Positions 20,280 through 31,055 of a stretch of DNA of 64,000 bases are shown here, piece after piece. Position 1 is the first letter of the stretch. The number at the start of each line of letters is the position of its first letter. The stretch is from assembly GCA_029433345.1 (NCBI GenBank), contig JAQTHY010000001.1, forward strand, positions 1,736,001 through 1,800,000, in the 5' to 3' direction. Origin of the DNA: Orbaceae bacterium ESL0727. GTDB taxonomy: Bacteria > Pseudomonadota > Gammaproteobacteria > Enterobacterales > Orbaceae. A model generated the notes under the pieces. That model did no database searches, had not been told where the DNA came from, and saw nothing but the letters and a program-made list of their open reading frames with translations. A program made the position numbers and the translations under genes.

Positions 20280-20837
20280 ATGATAAAACCTACTGCTTTA
20301 ATGAATAATCTATTAGGTAATAACACGATAAATAAAAATATTTTCACTAAATTACAAACATCATTAGTGAATAACGCGCCTTATGCATTAGGGAAAACCT
20401 TACATTATATGCCATTTACGGCAAAAAAACAGATCATCGAGCAACTGTTAAAATTACAATTTAAACAGTCGCTTGCCGAAGGTGAGCTAGATTTTTTACA
20501 CGAGCGTTGGCTAAAAATTGAGGTCACTGATTTACAATTAGTGTGGTTCGTTAGTTTAATTAATAATAAATTGATCGTGAGTCGTGCTGAGCGCCCTGAT
20601 GTCAGTTTTATCGGTAATGCCAATGATCTCATTATGATTGCAACCAGACGCCAAGATCCCGATACGCTCTTCTTCCAACGCCGCTTAATTGTTGAGGGTG
20701 ACACTGAATTGGGATTATATATCAAAAATCTGATGGATTCGATTGAACTCGACGCCATGCCGCCATTTTTGCGCATCACATTAGAAAAGTTAGCTGACGC
20801 AATTGAGCAAACTGGCAACAAAAAAGCAGTGTATTAA
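20280..20837 (+). CDS. ubiT: Ubiquinone biosynthesis accessory factor UbiT (SCP2 domain)
   Basis: SCP2 lipid-binding accessory protein of the oxygen-independent ubiquinone pathway, in which UbiT works with UbiU and UbiV. The 185-residue product has the SCP2 core (LKIEVTDLQLVWFVSLINN, SFIGNANDLIMIATRRQDP, RRLIVEGDTELGLYIKN) and the typical end DAMPPFLRITLEKLAD. UbiU/UbiV are not in this window; the U32 protein at 44.5 kb is TrhP, not one of them. The start lies 2 nt after the antiporter stop, indicating co-transcription, and sbcB follows 23 nt later. Confidence 0.88.
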   Translation: MIKPTALMNNLLGNNTINKNIFTKLQTSLVNNAPYALGKTLHYMPFTAKKQIIEQLLKLQFKQSLAEGELDFLHERWLKIEVTDLQLVWFVSLINNKLIVSRAERPDVSFIGNANDLIMIATRRQDPDTLFFQRRLIVEGDTELGLYIKNLMDSIELDAMPPFLRITLEKLADAIEQTGNKKAVY

Positions 20838-20860
20838 CTGCTGAGTGACGATAATCCAAC

Positions 20861-22279
20861 ATGTCTACCCAATTTTTCTTCCACGATTATGAGACTTTTG
20901 GCACTCATCCTGCGCTAGATAGACCAGTACAGTTTGCTGGGGTGAGAACAGATAGCCAATTTACCATTATTGACGAACCATTAGTCATCTATTGCCAACC
21001 TGCACCTGATTATTTACCCAATCCTGAAGCAGTATTAATTACCGGAATCACACCGCAAGAAGCCTTAAAAAAAGGTGTCTGTGAAGCAGAGTTTGCCAAG
21101 CAGATTCATCACGCATTTAGTGAACCCAACACCTGTATTGTTGGCTATAATAATATCCGTTTCGATGACGAAGTGACACGCAATATTTTTTATCGTAATT
21201 TTTATGATCCTTATGAATACAGTTGGCAAAATGGCAACTCCAGATGGGATCTGCTTGATGTTGTCAGAGCGTGTTATGCACTTCGTCCAGAGGGCATTAA
21301 TTGGCCTATAAATGAAGCAGGTTTGCCAAGTTTTCGTTTAGAACACCTTACCCAAGCCAATAACATCAATCATGAACAGGCGCATGATGCGATGTCAGAT
21401 GTCTATGCCACTATCGCAATCGCCAAACTGTTAAAAACCAAACAACCTAAATTGTTTGATTATTTCTTTGCCTTACGCAATAAAAATCGCGTTGCTGAAC
21501 TGATTGATGTAGTGAATTTGGTACCCATTGTGCACGTATCTGGCATGTTAGGCGCTTATCGAGGCAATCTTGCATTAGTTTGCCCAATTGCTTGGCACCC
21601 AACACAACGTAATGCGGCTATCGTTTGTGATTTAACTGGCGATATCGATACGCTTATCGAGCTGCCTGTTGAGACTTTAAGAGAAAGGCTCTATACCAAA
21701 AGAGTCGATTTAGATCAAAATGAATCCCCTATTCCCTTAAAATTAATTCATATCAATAAATGCCCTATTGTGGCACCAGCCAATACACTATTGCCTGATA
21801 ATGCCAAACGATTAAATATTGATGTCACGGCCTGTTTAGCCAATCGTGAAAAACTACTTAAGAATCAACTTTTATTGCAAAGTAAAATGCGAGATCTATT
21901 TAGCACACCGAATGCTTATCCGCTTAATCCGGATGTCGATAATCAATTATATAACGGTTTTTTGACGCCTCAAGATAAGTTACAATGTCACCTTATTCGG
22001 ACCACACCGCCCTCTTTATTGGATAATTTATCGTTGCACTTTGACGATCCACGTCTAAAAACACTTTTTTTCCGTTACAAGGCTCGCAATTATCCACAAG
22101 TATTAACGGAGTCAGAGCAGCATCAATGGCAACACTATTGTCGTGATAAACTGAGTACACCAATTATTCAGGATTATCTTTTAACATTAGAACAATTAGT
22201 TGAACGCCATCATCAAGAACCTGACAAAGTGGCAATTTTAAAAGCGCTTTATAATTATTGTCATTATTTGGTTGGTTAA
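20861..22279 (+). CDS. sbcB: Exodeoxyribonuclease I
   Basis: Processive 3'-5' single-strand DNA exonuclease used in mismatch repair and recombination. DEDDh exonuclease motifs are FFHDYETFGTHPALDRP (Asp/Glu), IVGYNNIRFDDEVTRNIF and HDAMSDVYATIAIAKLL (His/Asp). The SH3-like and C-terminal helical domains follow, with VVNLVPIVHVSGMLGAYRG. At 472 residues it matches E. coli ExoI (475). It appears to be the last gene of the antiporter-ubiT-sbcB cluster (23 nt gap to ubiT). Confidence 0.96.
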   Translation: MSTQFFFHDYETFGTHPALDRPVQFAGVRTDSQFTIIDEPLVIYCQPAPDYLPNPEAVLITGITPQEALKKGVCEAEFAKQIHHAFSEPNTCIVGYNNIRFDDEVTRNIFYRNFYDPYEYSWQNGNSRWDLLDVVRACYALRPEGINWPINEAGLPSFRLEHLTQANNINHEQAHDAMSDVYATIAIAKLLKTKQPKLFDYFFALRNKNRVAELIDVVNLVPIVHVSGMLGAYRGNLALVCPIAWHPTQRNAAIVCDLTGDIDTLIELPVETLRERLYTKRVDLDQNESPIPLKLIHINKCPIVAPANTLLPDNAKRLNIDVTACLANREKLLKNQLLLQSKMRDLFSTPNAYPLNPDVDNQLYNGFLTPQDKLQCHLIRTTPPSLLDNLSLHFDDPRLKTLFFRYKARNYPQVLTESEQHQWQHYCRDKLSTPIIQDYLLTLEQLVERHHQEPDKVAILKALYNYCHYLVG

Positions 22280-22297
22280 TTTTGCTTCACGGCGTAT

Positions 22298-22316
22298 GAT
22301 ATGACAACGTCATATC
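22298..22316. promoter_or_regulatory. 19-bp palindrome upstream of yohJK
   Basis: A perfect inverted repeat GATATGAC-AAC-GTCATATC, directly followed by TTGACA (a -35-like word), 41 nt before the yohJ start and 18 nt after the sbcB stop. The position suggests an operator for the yohJ-yohK unit. The absence of a T tract argues against a terminator. Inference only. Confidence 0.45.
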
Positions 22317-22356
22317 TTGACATAAACAGTTAAATAAACATCGCAATAAAATCGTT

Positions 22357-22811
22357 ATGAAACATTTTTTAGCCAGACATGCAACTATCAAACATCGACT
22401 TTACTCGTTTTATTACACCTTATATAGCTATGCTCGGGGCTTAATTATCCTCACACTTTGCTTATGGTGTGGTAATTTACTCTCTTATATTTTACCGATT
22501 ACCATTCCAGGTAGTATCATCGGCCTATTAATGCTATTTTTCCTTTTGGTATTTCAGCTCATTCCAACTAGTTGGATTAAACATAGCTGTAATCTTTTTA
22601 TGCGCTATATGACATTGCTCTTTATTCCAGCAGCCATGGGAATTATGGATAGCTATTCACTCTTATTACAGAACTGGGCACCCATTATTATTAGCTGTTT
22701 AGCCAGTTCCCTTATTGTCTTAATCTTAATTGCTAAGTTGACCGAACGTGTTTATAAATCAACAACGATATCATCGTCAGCTAGCACAACACCTACCCAA
22801 GAAAAAAAACC

Positions 22812-22815
<4 letters not shown>
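22357..22815 (+). CDS. yohJ: CidA/LrgA family membrane protein
   Basis: Small (152 residues) holin-like inner-membrane protein with four hydrophobic segments (LIILTLCLWCGNLLSYILP, TIPGSIIGLLMLFFLLVF, LLFIPAAMGIMDSY, and a C-terminal one). The family motif PGSIIGLL is clear. In staphylococci CidA/LrgA affect lysis and murein hydrolase activity; the pair has also been linked to pyruvate or other small-metabolite transport. The role in enterics is unsettled. It overlaps yohK by 4 nt (ATGA), so it is strictly paired with the LrgB partner. Confidence 0.88.
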
Positions 22816-24181
<1,366 letters not shown>

Positions 24182-24316
24182 TTTATCAATAGATTAATTT
24201 ATCAATACCGTAATTGACCATTACAGCAATCTACTATTACATTAATTGACAGCATTAATCAACGGTTCATGACTTTATCTCTATTATTCTGCTAAGCTCG
24301 ATTTTATTTTTACGAT

Positions 24317-24342
24317 ATTTCAGAATCACTATACGTTTATGT
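24317..24342 (-). repeat. Dispersed two-arm site, copy G
   Basis: On the minus strand it reads ACATAAACGT, centre ATAGTG, ATTCTGAAAT, close to the family arms. On the plus strand TATAAT follows immediately (24343-24348 region), about 100 nt upstream of artP, so this copy may overlap or form the artP promoter. Confidence 0.6.
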
Positions 24343-24383
24343 ATAATTTTTTTACTATATATCACACGATACTCTATTTTCCA

Positions 24384-24401
24384 TTTGCATTTTTATGCAA
24401 A
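24384..24401 (+). promoter_or_regulatory. Candidate ArgR operator (ARG box) upstream of artP
   Basis: A perfect 18-bp palindrome TTTGCAT-TTTT-ATGCAAA, 43 nt before the artP start. The E. coli ARG box consensus is an 18-bp palindrome of the form wnTGAATwwwwATTCAnw. This site has the same length and AT-rich centre but GCAT in place of GAAT. A weaker half-site (TTTGAAT) lies at about 24421. ArgR control of art genes is known in E. coli; the assignment here is inference. Confidence 0.55.
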
Positions 24402-24444
24402 AAAAAGTACTATTTAGTCAATTTGAATCAAAAATAATTTCACA

Positions 24445-25173
24445 ATGAATATAGAATTAAGCCATATTAACTGTTTTTATGGCTCACATCAGGCATTGGA
24501 CGATGTCTCTTTTTGTTATCCTCTAGGTGAAACGATTGTTTTACTGGGCAAAAGTGGTGCAGGTAAAAGCTCTTTATTAAAAGTGTTTAATCTACTTGAA
24601 ATTCCTACATCAGGCACAATGACTATTGCCAATATGCAATTTGATTTTTCTAAAAAAATTAGCGAAGAATCCATCGTTCATTTACGCAAAAGTGTGGGTA
24701 TGGTTTTCCAAAACTATAATTTATGGCCACATTTAACGGTATTAGAAAACCTGATTGAAGCGCCATGCCAAGTCTTAAAAATGTCAAAAAAAGAAGCAAT
24801 TGATAAAGCAATGACGATTTTACTGCGTCTACAAATTGCCGAGATGGCAGAACGCTATCCATTGCATCTTTCGGGTGGCCAACAGCAACGTGTCGCTATC
24901 GCTCGAGCCTTAATGATGGAACCACAAATTTTGCTGTTTGACGAACCAACGGCTGCACTCGATCCTGCCATCACAGCACAAGTTGCTGAAATTATCAATG
25001 AATTAGCTGTAACAGGCATTACACAGATTATTGTCACGCATGAAGTTGATTTTGCACGCAAAGTCGCATCACAAGTGATTTATATGGAACAAGGCAAAAT
25101 TATCGAACAAGGGCAGCTGGACTGTTTTGCACATCCGCAAACAATACAATTTCAATCGTATTTATCACACTAA
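24445..25173 (+). CDS. artP: Arginine ABC transporter, ATP-binding subunit
   Basis: Powers arginine uptake through ArtQM. ABC ATPase motifs are Walker [16 protein letters not shown]-loop [13 protein letters not shown], signature [15 protein letters not shown], Walker [14 protein letters not shown] and switch VTHEVDFA. Close to E. coli ArtP (242 residues in both). It is the first gene of artP-artJ-artQ-artM, behind a candidate ArgR box. A hairpin directly after it probably lowers read-through into artJ. Confidence 0.95.
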   Translation: MNIELSHINCFYGSHQALDDVSFCYPLGETIVLLGKSGAGKSSLLKVFNLLEIPTSGTMTIANMQFDFSKKISEESIVHLRKSVGMVFQNYNLWPHLTVLENLIEAPCQVLKMSKKEAIDKAMTILLRLQIAEMAERYPLHLSGGQQQRVAIARALMMEPQILLFDEPTAALDPAITAQVAEIINELAVTGITQIIVTHEVDFARKVASQVIYMEQGKIIEQGQLDCFAHPQTIQFQSYLSH

Positions 25174-25177
25174 AAAC

Positions 25178-25213
25178 GGTTATCGTGTCAATTTTGTTGC
25201 GATAACCTATTTT
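25178..25213 (+). terminator. Intra-operon hairpin between artP and artJ
   Basis: An 8-bp stem GGTTATCG (25178-25185) / CGATAACC (25200-25207) followed by TATTTT, starting 5 nt after the artP stop. The T run is imperfect, so partial termination or an mRNA-stabilising hairpin is more likely than a full stop. Confidence 0.6.
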
Positions 25214-25238
25214 AGGTGATTGTATTTAGGTGAATAAA

Positions 25239-25988
25239 ATGAAAAAAATCTTATCTAGAACTTTATTAGCCAGTATTTTTTTAGCGGGTACTGCATTTAC
25301 CGCGTCTGCAGCACAAAATATTACTATTGGTACCGAAGCCACTTATGCGCCATTCGAATTTATGAATGATAAAAATGAGATTATAGGCTTAGATATCGAT
25401 ATCATGAACAAAATTTGTGACGAGCTCAAGGCGTCTTGTAAAATTGTTAATCAATCTTTTGATAGTTTAATTCCGAGCTTAAAATCACGTCGTATTGATG
25501 CCGCTATTGCCGGAATGGATATCACTGCAGAACGTCAAAAACAGGTCGATTTTTCGAAAGTCTATTTTGATGATAGTTCGATTCAATTTATTACGTTAAA
25601 AGATACCATAACCAGTATTGATCAACTTAAAGGCAAAAAAGTGGGGATTCAAAATGGCACCACTTATCCGAAATATTTAAGCGAAAAATACCCAGATATT
25701 CAAGCCGTAAGTTATGATAGCTATCAATATGCTGTGTTGGATTTAAAAGCTAAACGTATTGATGCCATTGTCGCTAGCTCACTTGTTGCAGCTGAATGGT
25801 TAGGTAAAGAGAGCGATATCGTACCATTAGGTGAGAAAATTACCGATCATGCTTTTTTTGGTGAAGGTTTAGGTATTGCCGTTCGAAAAGGTAACGAAAA
25901 ACTTGTTAATCAATTTAATCAAGCTCTAGACAAACTTAGAGCCAACGGTGAATTGGATACCATTTATAAGAAATGGTTTAATAAATAG
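25239..25988 (+). CDS. artJ: Arginine ABC transporter, periplasmic binding protein
   Basis: Periplasmic solute-binding protein (family 3, amino acids). It has a Sec signal peptide MKKILSRTLLASIFLAGTAF with cleavage near TASAA-QN, then ITIGTEATYAPFEFMNDKNE, GLDIDIMNKICDEL, SRRIDAAIAGMDITAERQ, and ends LDTIYKKWFNK. I choose ATG 25239, preceded by TAGGTGA, over the GTG at 25230. It resembles E. coli ArtJ/ArtI (arginine); which of the two cannot be separated by eye. It is flanked by hairpins on both sides, consistent with the higher expression usual for binding proteins. Confidence 0.9.
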   Translation: MKKILSRTLLASIFLAGTAFTASAAQNITIGTEATYAPFEFMNDKNEIIGLDIDIMNKICDELKASCKIVNQSFDSLIPSLKSRRIDAAIAGMDITAERQKQVDFSKVYFDDSSIQFITLKDTITSIDQLKGKKVGIQNGTTYPKYLSEKYPDIQAVSYDSYQYAVLDLKAKRIDAIVASSLVAAEWLGKESDIVPLGEKITDHAFFGEGLGIAVRKGNEKLVNQFNQALDKLRANGELDTIYKKWFNK

Positions 25989-26012
25989 TTAATTAATAAC
26001 ATTAATCCTAAC

Positions 26013-26062
26013 AAAAAGAGTCTCTCACCGCATTTTTGCGGCGAAACTCTTTTTGATTTTTT
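26013..26062 (+). terminator. Terminator or attenuator between artJ and artQ
   Basis: A 9-bp outer stem AAAAAGAGT (26013-26021) / ACTCTTTTT (26046-26054) encloses an inner stem CCGCA / TGCGG, followed by GATTTTTT. This is a strong rho-independent signal 24 nt after artJ. The 280-nt gap to artQ may therefore hold a separate artQM promoter, though none is obvious. Confidence 0.85.
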
Positions 26063-26274
26063 GGGCTTATCGTTTTTCTATTTTTTTAATTTTTCTGTTT
26101 TGGATCTCTCTATTTTTTAATGATGTTATTTTTGAATTCTTCTGTTTAAGAATTTGCTTAATCCTTTAGGGTGACTGAACTCTATCATTAACGAGCGTGC
26201 ATAAACAGCTGTTAATCGACTAGGGTCAATATCCCTATTTTACCTATGGATTTATTTTTCAATTTATTGTGGCT

Positions 26275-27057
26275 ATGACGACTATGTTTAATTTTCTCAC
26301 CAATGGAACAAATTGGCTTGTTGCTTCTTTCGAAGGGTATGGCTTACCGCTATTGCAAGCGACGTCGATTACGCTATCTTTAGCATTAGTTTCATTAGTG
26401 GTTGGGTTATTTTTAGCTTTTGTTTTTACTTCGCTCGAATCGGTTTCATTCAAACCTATTGCATGGCTGATGTCATTATTTACCTTAACCATTCGGGCCT
26501 TACCCGAACTGTTAATTGTCGTTGCCATTTATAACGGTTTACCATTGTTATTAATTCTATTGAATGATGGTTTTACCCTACCTTTAGGTTTTACTTCGCT
26601 CACAATCCAAGTTGATATTGCTGATTTTAATATTAATCCTTTTTTATGTGGCGTAATGGCACTCTCACTTTTATATGCAGTATATGCATCCCAAACATTA
26701 CGCGGTGCATTCAAAGCTATTTCCCATGGGCAATGGGAAGCTGCGCAAGTTTTAGGCTTGAGTCGATGGCGTACTTTTACCCGGATTATTATCCCGCAAA
26801 TGTGGCGTTATGCTTTACCCGGATTAAGTAATCAATGGTTAATCTTATTAAAAGATACCGCGTTAGTATCTGCCATTGCGATTAACGATTTAATGATGCA
26901 AACCAAGGGAATCATTGCCCGAACCAAACAACCTTTTTTATGGTATGTCATCGCGATGTTGATCTATTTACTCATTTCGATTATCAGCCAAAAAATTATT
27001 CAGCGTATCGAAAAACGATCACTCTACTTTGAACAAACGGCTAAAAAACAACTGTAA
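26275..27057 (+). CDS. artQ: Arginine ABC transporter, permease ArtQ
   Basis: One of two permeases forming the membrane channel of the arginine importer. It is a His/Glu/Gln/Arg/opine permease with about five membrane segments, TIRALPELLIVVAIYNGLP, and the EAA-type loop GQWEAAQVLGLSRWRTFTRI. The segment LIVLKD-like LILLKDTALVSAIAINDLMM matches E. coli ArtQ closely. Possible starts are GTG 26269, ATG 26275 and ATG 26284, none with a clear ribosome binding site; I use ATG 26275. artM follows after 31 nt. Confidence 0.92.
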   Translation: MTTMFNFLTNGTNWLVASFEGYGLPLLQATSITLSLALVSLVVGLFLAFVFTSLESVSFKPIAWLMSLFTLTIRALPELLIVVAIYNGLPLLLILLNDGFTLPLGFTSLTIQVDIADFNINPFLCGVMALSLLYAVYASQTLRGAFKAISHGQWEAAQVLGLSRWRTFTRIIIPQMWRYALPGLSNQWLILLKDTALVSAIAINDLMMQTKGIIARTKQPFLWYVIAMLIYLLISIISQKIIQRIEKRSLYFEQTAKKQL

Positions 27058-27088
27058 ACATATACTATATTGTTGATTAAGGTTATAT

Positions 27089-27766
27089 ATGTCTGATAAT
27101 TTTTTCTATTACCTTCAAATTATTTCGAAAGGCTTACCTGATACATTAAGTTTAGGTGCAGCCGGTATTCTGTCGGCCGGTATTTTGGCAATTATATTGA
27201 CCTGTTTACTCTCCTTAAATCATCCAATTATGAACAAGGCAATTCGTGCCTATATTATTATTTTTACCGGATCACCACTGTTAGTACAGATCTTTCTGAT
27301 CTATTTTGGCCCATCGCAATTCGAGGTTGTGTTAAGTAGATTTCCAACATTTTATGCTATGTTATCTTCGCCTTGGTTTTGTGCTTATTTAGCCTTAACC
27401 TTAAATAGTGCAGCTTATACCACCCAAATCTTTTATGGATCATTAAAAGCGGTTCCTCTAGGCCAATGGCAAGCTTGTAGCGCCTTAGGTATGAATAAAA
27501 AACAGGCACTAAAAATCATCGTCCCTTATGCGCTCAAACGCGCTTTATCAACCTATTCTAATGAAGTCGTATTTATCATAAAAGGCACCGCATTAGCATC
27601 GATGATCCCTGTAATGGATGTGATGAAATACAGTAATATTTTAAATGGCGAATATTATGATTTTTCGATTTTTATTGCCGCAGGATTAATCTACCTCTTG
27701 ATAAATGGCCTTTTAAGCATCATTATGAGAATAATAGAGAAGCGATCGCTAGTTTTTGAAAATTAA
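27089..27766 (+). CDS. artM: Arginine ABC transporter, permease ArtM
   Basis: Second permease of the arginine importer, 225 residues. It has about five membrane segments, IIFTGSPLLVQIFLIYFG near the N-terminal third, and the EAA loop GQWQACSALGMNKKQALKI, then FIIKGTALASMIPVMDVM. It matches E. coli ArtM (222). It is 31 nt after artQ in the same direction and ends the operon; uvrC begins 161 nt later. Confidence 0.93.
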   Translation: MSDNFFYYLQIISKGLPDTLSLGAAGILSAGILAIILTCLLSLNHPIMNKAIRAYIIIFTGSPLLVQIFLIYFGPSQFEVVLSRFPTFYAMLSSPWFCAYLALTLNSAAYTTQIFYGSLKAVPLGQWQACSALGMNKKQALKIIVPYALKRALSTYSNEVVFIIKGTALASMIPVMDVMKYSNILNGEYYDFSIFIAAGLIYLLINGLLSIIMRIIEKRSLVFEN

Positions 27767-27927
27767 TCTAAAGGATAACGACGTTCTTCCCCCCATTTTC
27801 TTCGCAAATATCACTTAATCGTAAAATGCAAATTATCAATGGGGGCGTAATGCTAAGCCTTACCTTATTTTTCGCTTTTCTGCATTCTGTCGATAGTAGC
27901 CGATAGAATAACGCCACCTTTTTAAAA

Positions 27928-29787
27928 ATGACGGATAACGATTTAATCAATATGAGCCCATTTAACGCTAAATCCTTTCTCAAAACCGTACCACATAAGC
28001 CCGGTATTTATCAGATGTTTAATGATAAAGAGACCATTATTTATGTGGGAAAGGCCAAAGATCTCAATAAACGGCTTAAAAGTTATTTTAATAGCAGCAA
28101 AAAAACCATCAAAACTGAGCGCTTGGTCAGCCATATTGCCAACGTTAAATTCACCATTACTCATACCGAAACAGAAGCACTGCTATTAGAACAGACATAT
28201 ATCAAGAAATATCAACCGCATTACAATGTGTTGTTAAAAGATGATAAAAGCTACCCGTTTATAAAGCTCAGTAAGGAACGCCATCCGCAATTATCACTTT
28301 ATCGTGGTGCCATTAACCGTAAAGAAGATGAATTTTTTGGGCCTTATCCCGGTTCTTATGGTGTAAAGCAGATCTTAGCATTGCTGCAAAAGACCTTTCC
28401 CATTCGGCAATGCCCAAATAGCACTTATCAAAATCGCGCCCGACCGTGTTTGCAATATCAAATCAAACGTTGCTTAGGACCGTGTGTAGCGGGGCTAGTC
28501 AGTGATGAAGATTATCAAGAACAAGTTAATTATGTAAGACTATTTTTATCCGGGCGCTCCGATCTGATTGTTGAACAAATCACCCGCGATATGCAGCAAG
28601 CTAGCAGTGAACTGAACTTTGAAAAAGCCGCAGCCTTACGTGATCAATTACAGCTGATTAAGCAGATTAATGAAAAACAGGTTATTTATAATAATAATGA
28701 CAATCTCGATGTGATTGGTTTTCACTATGAGTCAGGTATTGCCTGTATTTATGTATTATTTATTCGTAATGGTCAAACATTTGGGCATCGTTCTTATTAT
28801 CCTAAAGTGCCGTCGAATACCGAACTCGAAGAAGTGATCGAAACCTTTTTAGGACAATTTTATTTACAAGGCAATCAAAATAGGCAGATTCCTAAAAAGA
28901 TTCTGTTAAATTTTTCATTATCCAATAAATTACCGATGGAAGAGACATTATCCTTGGTAGCCGAACATCAGGTAAAATTGGTTGATGAACCCAAAGGGGA
29001 TAATCTGCAACTGCTTAATATTGCAACAATTAATGCGCAAACCGAAGTTAAAAATAAATTAATCGAAACCTCGACGATTAAGCAACGTTATGAAGCACTC
29101 AAAACGTTCTTAGGTATCAATAAAATTAATCGGATGGAATGTTTCGATATTAGCCATTTTATGGGTAAAAATACCATTGCTTCTTGTGTTGTGTTTGATG
29201 ATAAAGGCCCTGTGAGATCAGAATTCCGACGTTATAATATTACCGATATTACACCGGGCGATGACTATGCAGCAATGCAACAAGTATTAACGCGGCGTTA
29301 CAATAAAAAAGATCTGCCCGAAGATAAAGTGCCGGATATTATTTTTATTGATGGTGGTAAAGGTCAGTTAAATCAAGCATTACAGGTTTTTGATCAGTTA
29401 GATGTTAATTGGGATAAATCACATCCGCTCTTAATTGGCGTTGCAAAAGGTTCTGAACGAAAGGAAGGATTAGAAACACTCTTTTTTGAAGCTCATGGCT
29501 CGGGCCATTATCTGGAGGATCACTCCCCTGCACTGCTACTTATCCAACAAATTCGTAATGCATCACATGATCATGCGATTACCGGCCAACGGAAAAAAGG
29601 CGTTAAGCAGTTAACAGATAGTGCATTAGAACATATTGAAGGAATTGGTACGAAAAAACGGCAAGCGCTTCTTAAACATTTTGGCGGGCTCCGTGAACTA
29701 AAAAATGCCAGTATTGACGAAATAGCACAAGTACAAGGAATTTCTAAATTATTAGCCGAAAAAATTTATTTAAATTTAAAGCAATAA
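27928..29787 (+). CDS. uvrC: Excinuclease ABC subunit C
   Basis: Dual-incision nuclease of nucleotide excision repair, acting with UvrA and UvrB. Domains in order: GIY-YIG nuclease (KPGIYQMFNDKETIIYVGKA, about residues 23-45) for the 3' cut; cysteine cluster CLQYQIKRCLGPC; UVR motif LNFEKAAALRDQLQLIKQ (about 225) binding UvrB; RNase H-like nuclease with CFDISHFMG (Asp) and IFIDGGKGQLNQAL for the 5' cut; tandem helix-hairpin-helix IEGIGTKKRQALLKHFGG at the C-terminus. The 619 residues compare with 610 in E. coli. pgsA follows after 129 nt, the order seen in E. coli. Confidence 0.96.
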   Translation: MTDNDLINMSPFNAKSFLKTVPHKPGIYQMFNDKETIIYVGKAKDLNKRLKSYFNSSKKTIKTERLVSHIANVKFTITHTETEALLLEQTYIKKYQPHYNVLLKDDKSYPFIKLSKERHPQLSLYRGAINRKEDEFFGPYPGSYGVKQILALLQKTFPIRQCPNSTYQNRARPCLQYQIKRCLGPCVAGLVSDEDYQEQVNYVRLFLSGRSDLIVEQITRDMQQASSELNFEKAAALRDQLQLIKQINEKQVIYNNNDNLDVIGFHYESGIACIYVLFIRNGQTFGHRSYYPKVPSNTELEEVIETFLGQFYLQGNQNRQIPKKILLNFSLSNKLPMEETLSLVAEHQVKLVDEPKGDNLQLLNIATINAQTEVKNKLIETSTIKQRYEALKTFLGINKINRMECFDISHFMGKNTIASCVVFDDKGPVRSEFRRYNITDITPGDDYAAMQQVLTRRYNKKDLPEDKVPDIIFIDGGKGQLNQALQVFDQLDVNWDKSHPLLIGVAKGSERKEGLETLFFEAHGSGHYLEDHSPALLLIQQIRNASHDHAITGQRKKGVKQLTDSALEHIEGIGTKKRQALLKHFGGLRELKNASIDEIAQVQGISKLLAEKIYLNLKQ

Positions 29788-29916
29788 CACATTGAAAATT
29801 TGGAGCATTTAAGGCACCATAATAAGCATAAATTTTAGTTTTTTGTCATCATTTAACACTTTGATTAATAAGCTAATTCCTTAACTTATAAAAAAAACAA
29901 AAAAAGAGCAATATCC

Positions 29917-30483
29917 ATGAGACTGCCTACAGAACTAAATATGCCAACTATTTTAACGCTATTCCGTGTCATTTTAATTCCTTTTTTTGTTTTAGCCTTC
30001 TATCTGATTCCTCATAGCTGGTCTGGTTTTTTCTCGGCACTTATCTTTTTGATTGCAGCTGTGACGGATGTGTTTGATGGTTATTTAGCGCGCCGTTTAG
30101 GGCAAACGACAAAATTTGGTGCTTTTCTCGATCCCGTTGCCGATAAAATCATGGTCACTATCGCTCTCGTCCTGATTACTGAATACTATGATGACTGGTG
30201 GATTTCTATTCCAGCCATTATCATGGTCTCCAGAGAGATCATCATTTCAGCACTGCGCGAATGGATGGCTGAGTTGGGTAAACGCAGCCACGTTGCCGTA
30301 TCTTCAACAGGAAAAATAAAAACTATCACGCAAATGACAGCCTTAACATGGTTGCTCTGGCGCCCATGTGATATTGTTATTGATGCAGGCCTTATCATGC
30401 TCTATATCGCCACAATATTAACACTCTGGTCGATGCTACAGTATTTGTGGGCTGCGCGTTATGATCTTTTAGAAAATAAGTAG
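29917..30483 (+). CDS. pgsA: CDP-diacylglycerol-glycerol-3-phosphate 3-phosphatidyltransferase
   Basis: Makes phosphatidylglycerol phosphate, the committed step to acidic phospholipids, in the inner membrane. The CDP-alcohol phosphotransferase signature DG-x2-AR-x8-G-x3-D-x3-D is complete in [18 protein letters not shown] followed by LDPVADK. About four to five membrane segments are present. The 188 residues compare with 182 in E. coli. The start at ATG 29917 adds a few residues (MRLPTELN) before the conserved [18 protein letters not shown] 29941 is possible. It is followed by two tRNA genes, as the E. coli gene is followed by a tRNA cluster. Confidence 0.94.
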   Translation: MRLPTELNMPTILTLFRVILIPFFVLAFYLIPHSWSGFFSALIFLIAAVTDVFDGYLARRLGQTTKFGAFLDPVADKIMVTIALVLITEYYDDWWISIPAIIMVSREIIISALREWMAELGKRSHVAVSSTGKIKTITQMTALTWLLWRPCDIVIDAGLIMLYIATILTLWSMLQYLWAARYDLLENK

Positions 30484-30659
30484 ATCATAAAACTTTTATA
30501 GATTTTGCTCATTTTTATATCTGACTAATCACAATCAACAGAATAAAAACCCCGTTAACGGATAATAAAGCTATTTTCCTATTGACGGAATAAATAAGAC
30601 AGGTAAAATGCACACATTCAAAAGCGGTTATGAATAGATCAAATCATAACTCTATTTGA

Positions 30660-30747
30660 GCCCGGGTGGTGAAATCGGTAGACACAAGGGATTTAAAATC
30701 CCTCGGCCTTTTTGGCTGTGCGAGTTCAAGTCTCGCCCCGGGCACCA
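30660..30747 (+). tRNA. tRNA-Leu (UAA)
   Basis: 88 nt with acceptor GCCCGGG / CCCGGGC, anticodon stem AGGGA / TCCCT around TTTAAAA (anticodon UAA), a long variable arm (CGGCCTTTTTGGCTG) typical of class II tRNAs, T-arm with TTCAAGT, and an encoded CCA. Very like E. coli leuZ, which also lies downstream of pgsA. Confidence 0.96.
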
Positions 30748-31055
30748 TTTTATTATTAGACTATTTTTCAGTGCAATTTGTTGACGAGAATGGTTGTTTT
30801 ATCAGCTTACTATTTATAAGATGGTACTTATAAGCGAGTATTTATAATAACGATTTATAAAATAACCGATAAAAACCAGTGATAAAAACAGTTTATAAAG
30901 AATGAATCATCAAGTACAATTTATAGATTTATTCTTTACAGATATTTTTTCAAAAATTTGATTCTCTCCCATTATGCTTCACATAGTCTATTACTCCTAC
31001 TCGTATTTTACTTATCTATCTCTCACATTATCTTAGCGATAACGTTACTGCAAAT
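30748..31055. other. Gap between the two tRNA genes
   Basis: 308 nt, very AT-rich, with loose internal repetition of tttataa/gataaaaac words (30820-30900). I see no gene, hairpin terminator or promoter that stands out. The tRNA-Gly may have its own promoter in the last 60 nt. Confidence 0.3.
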
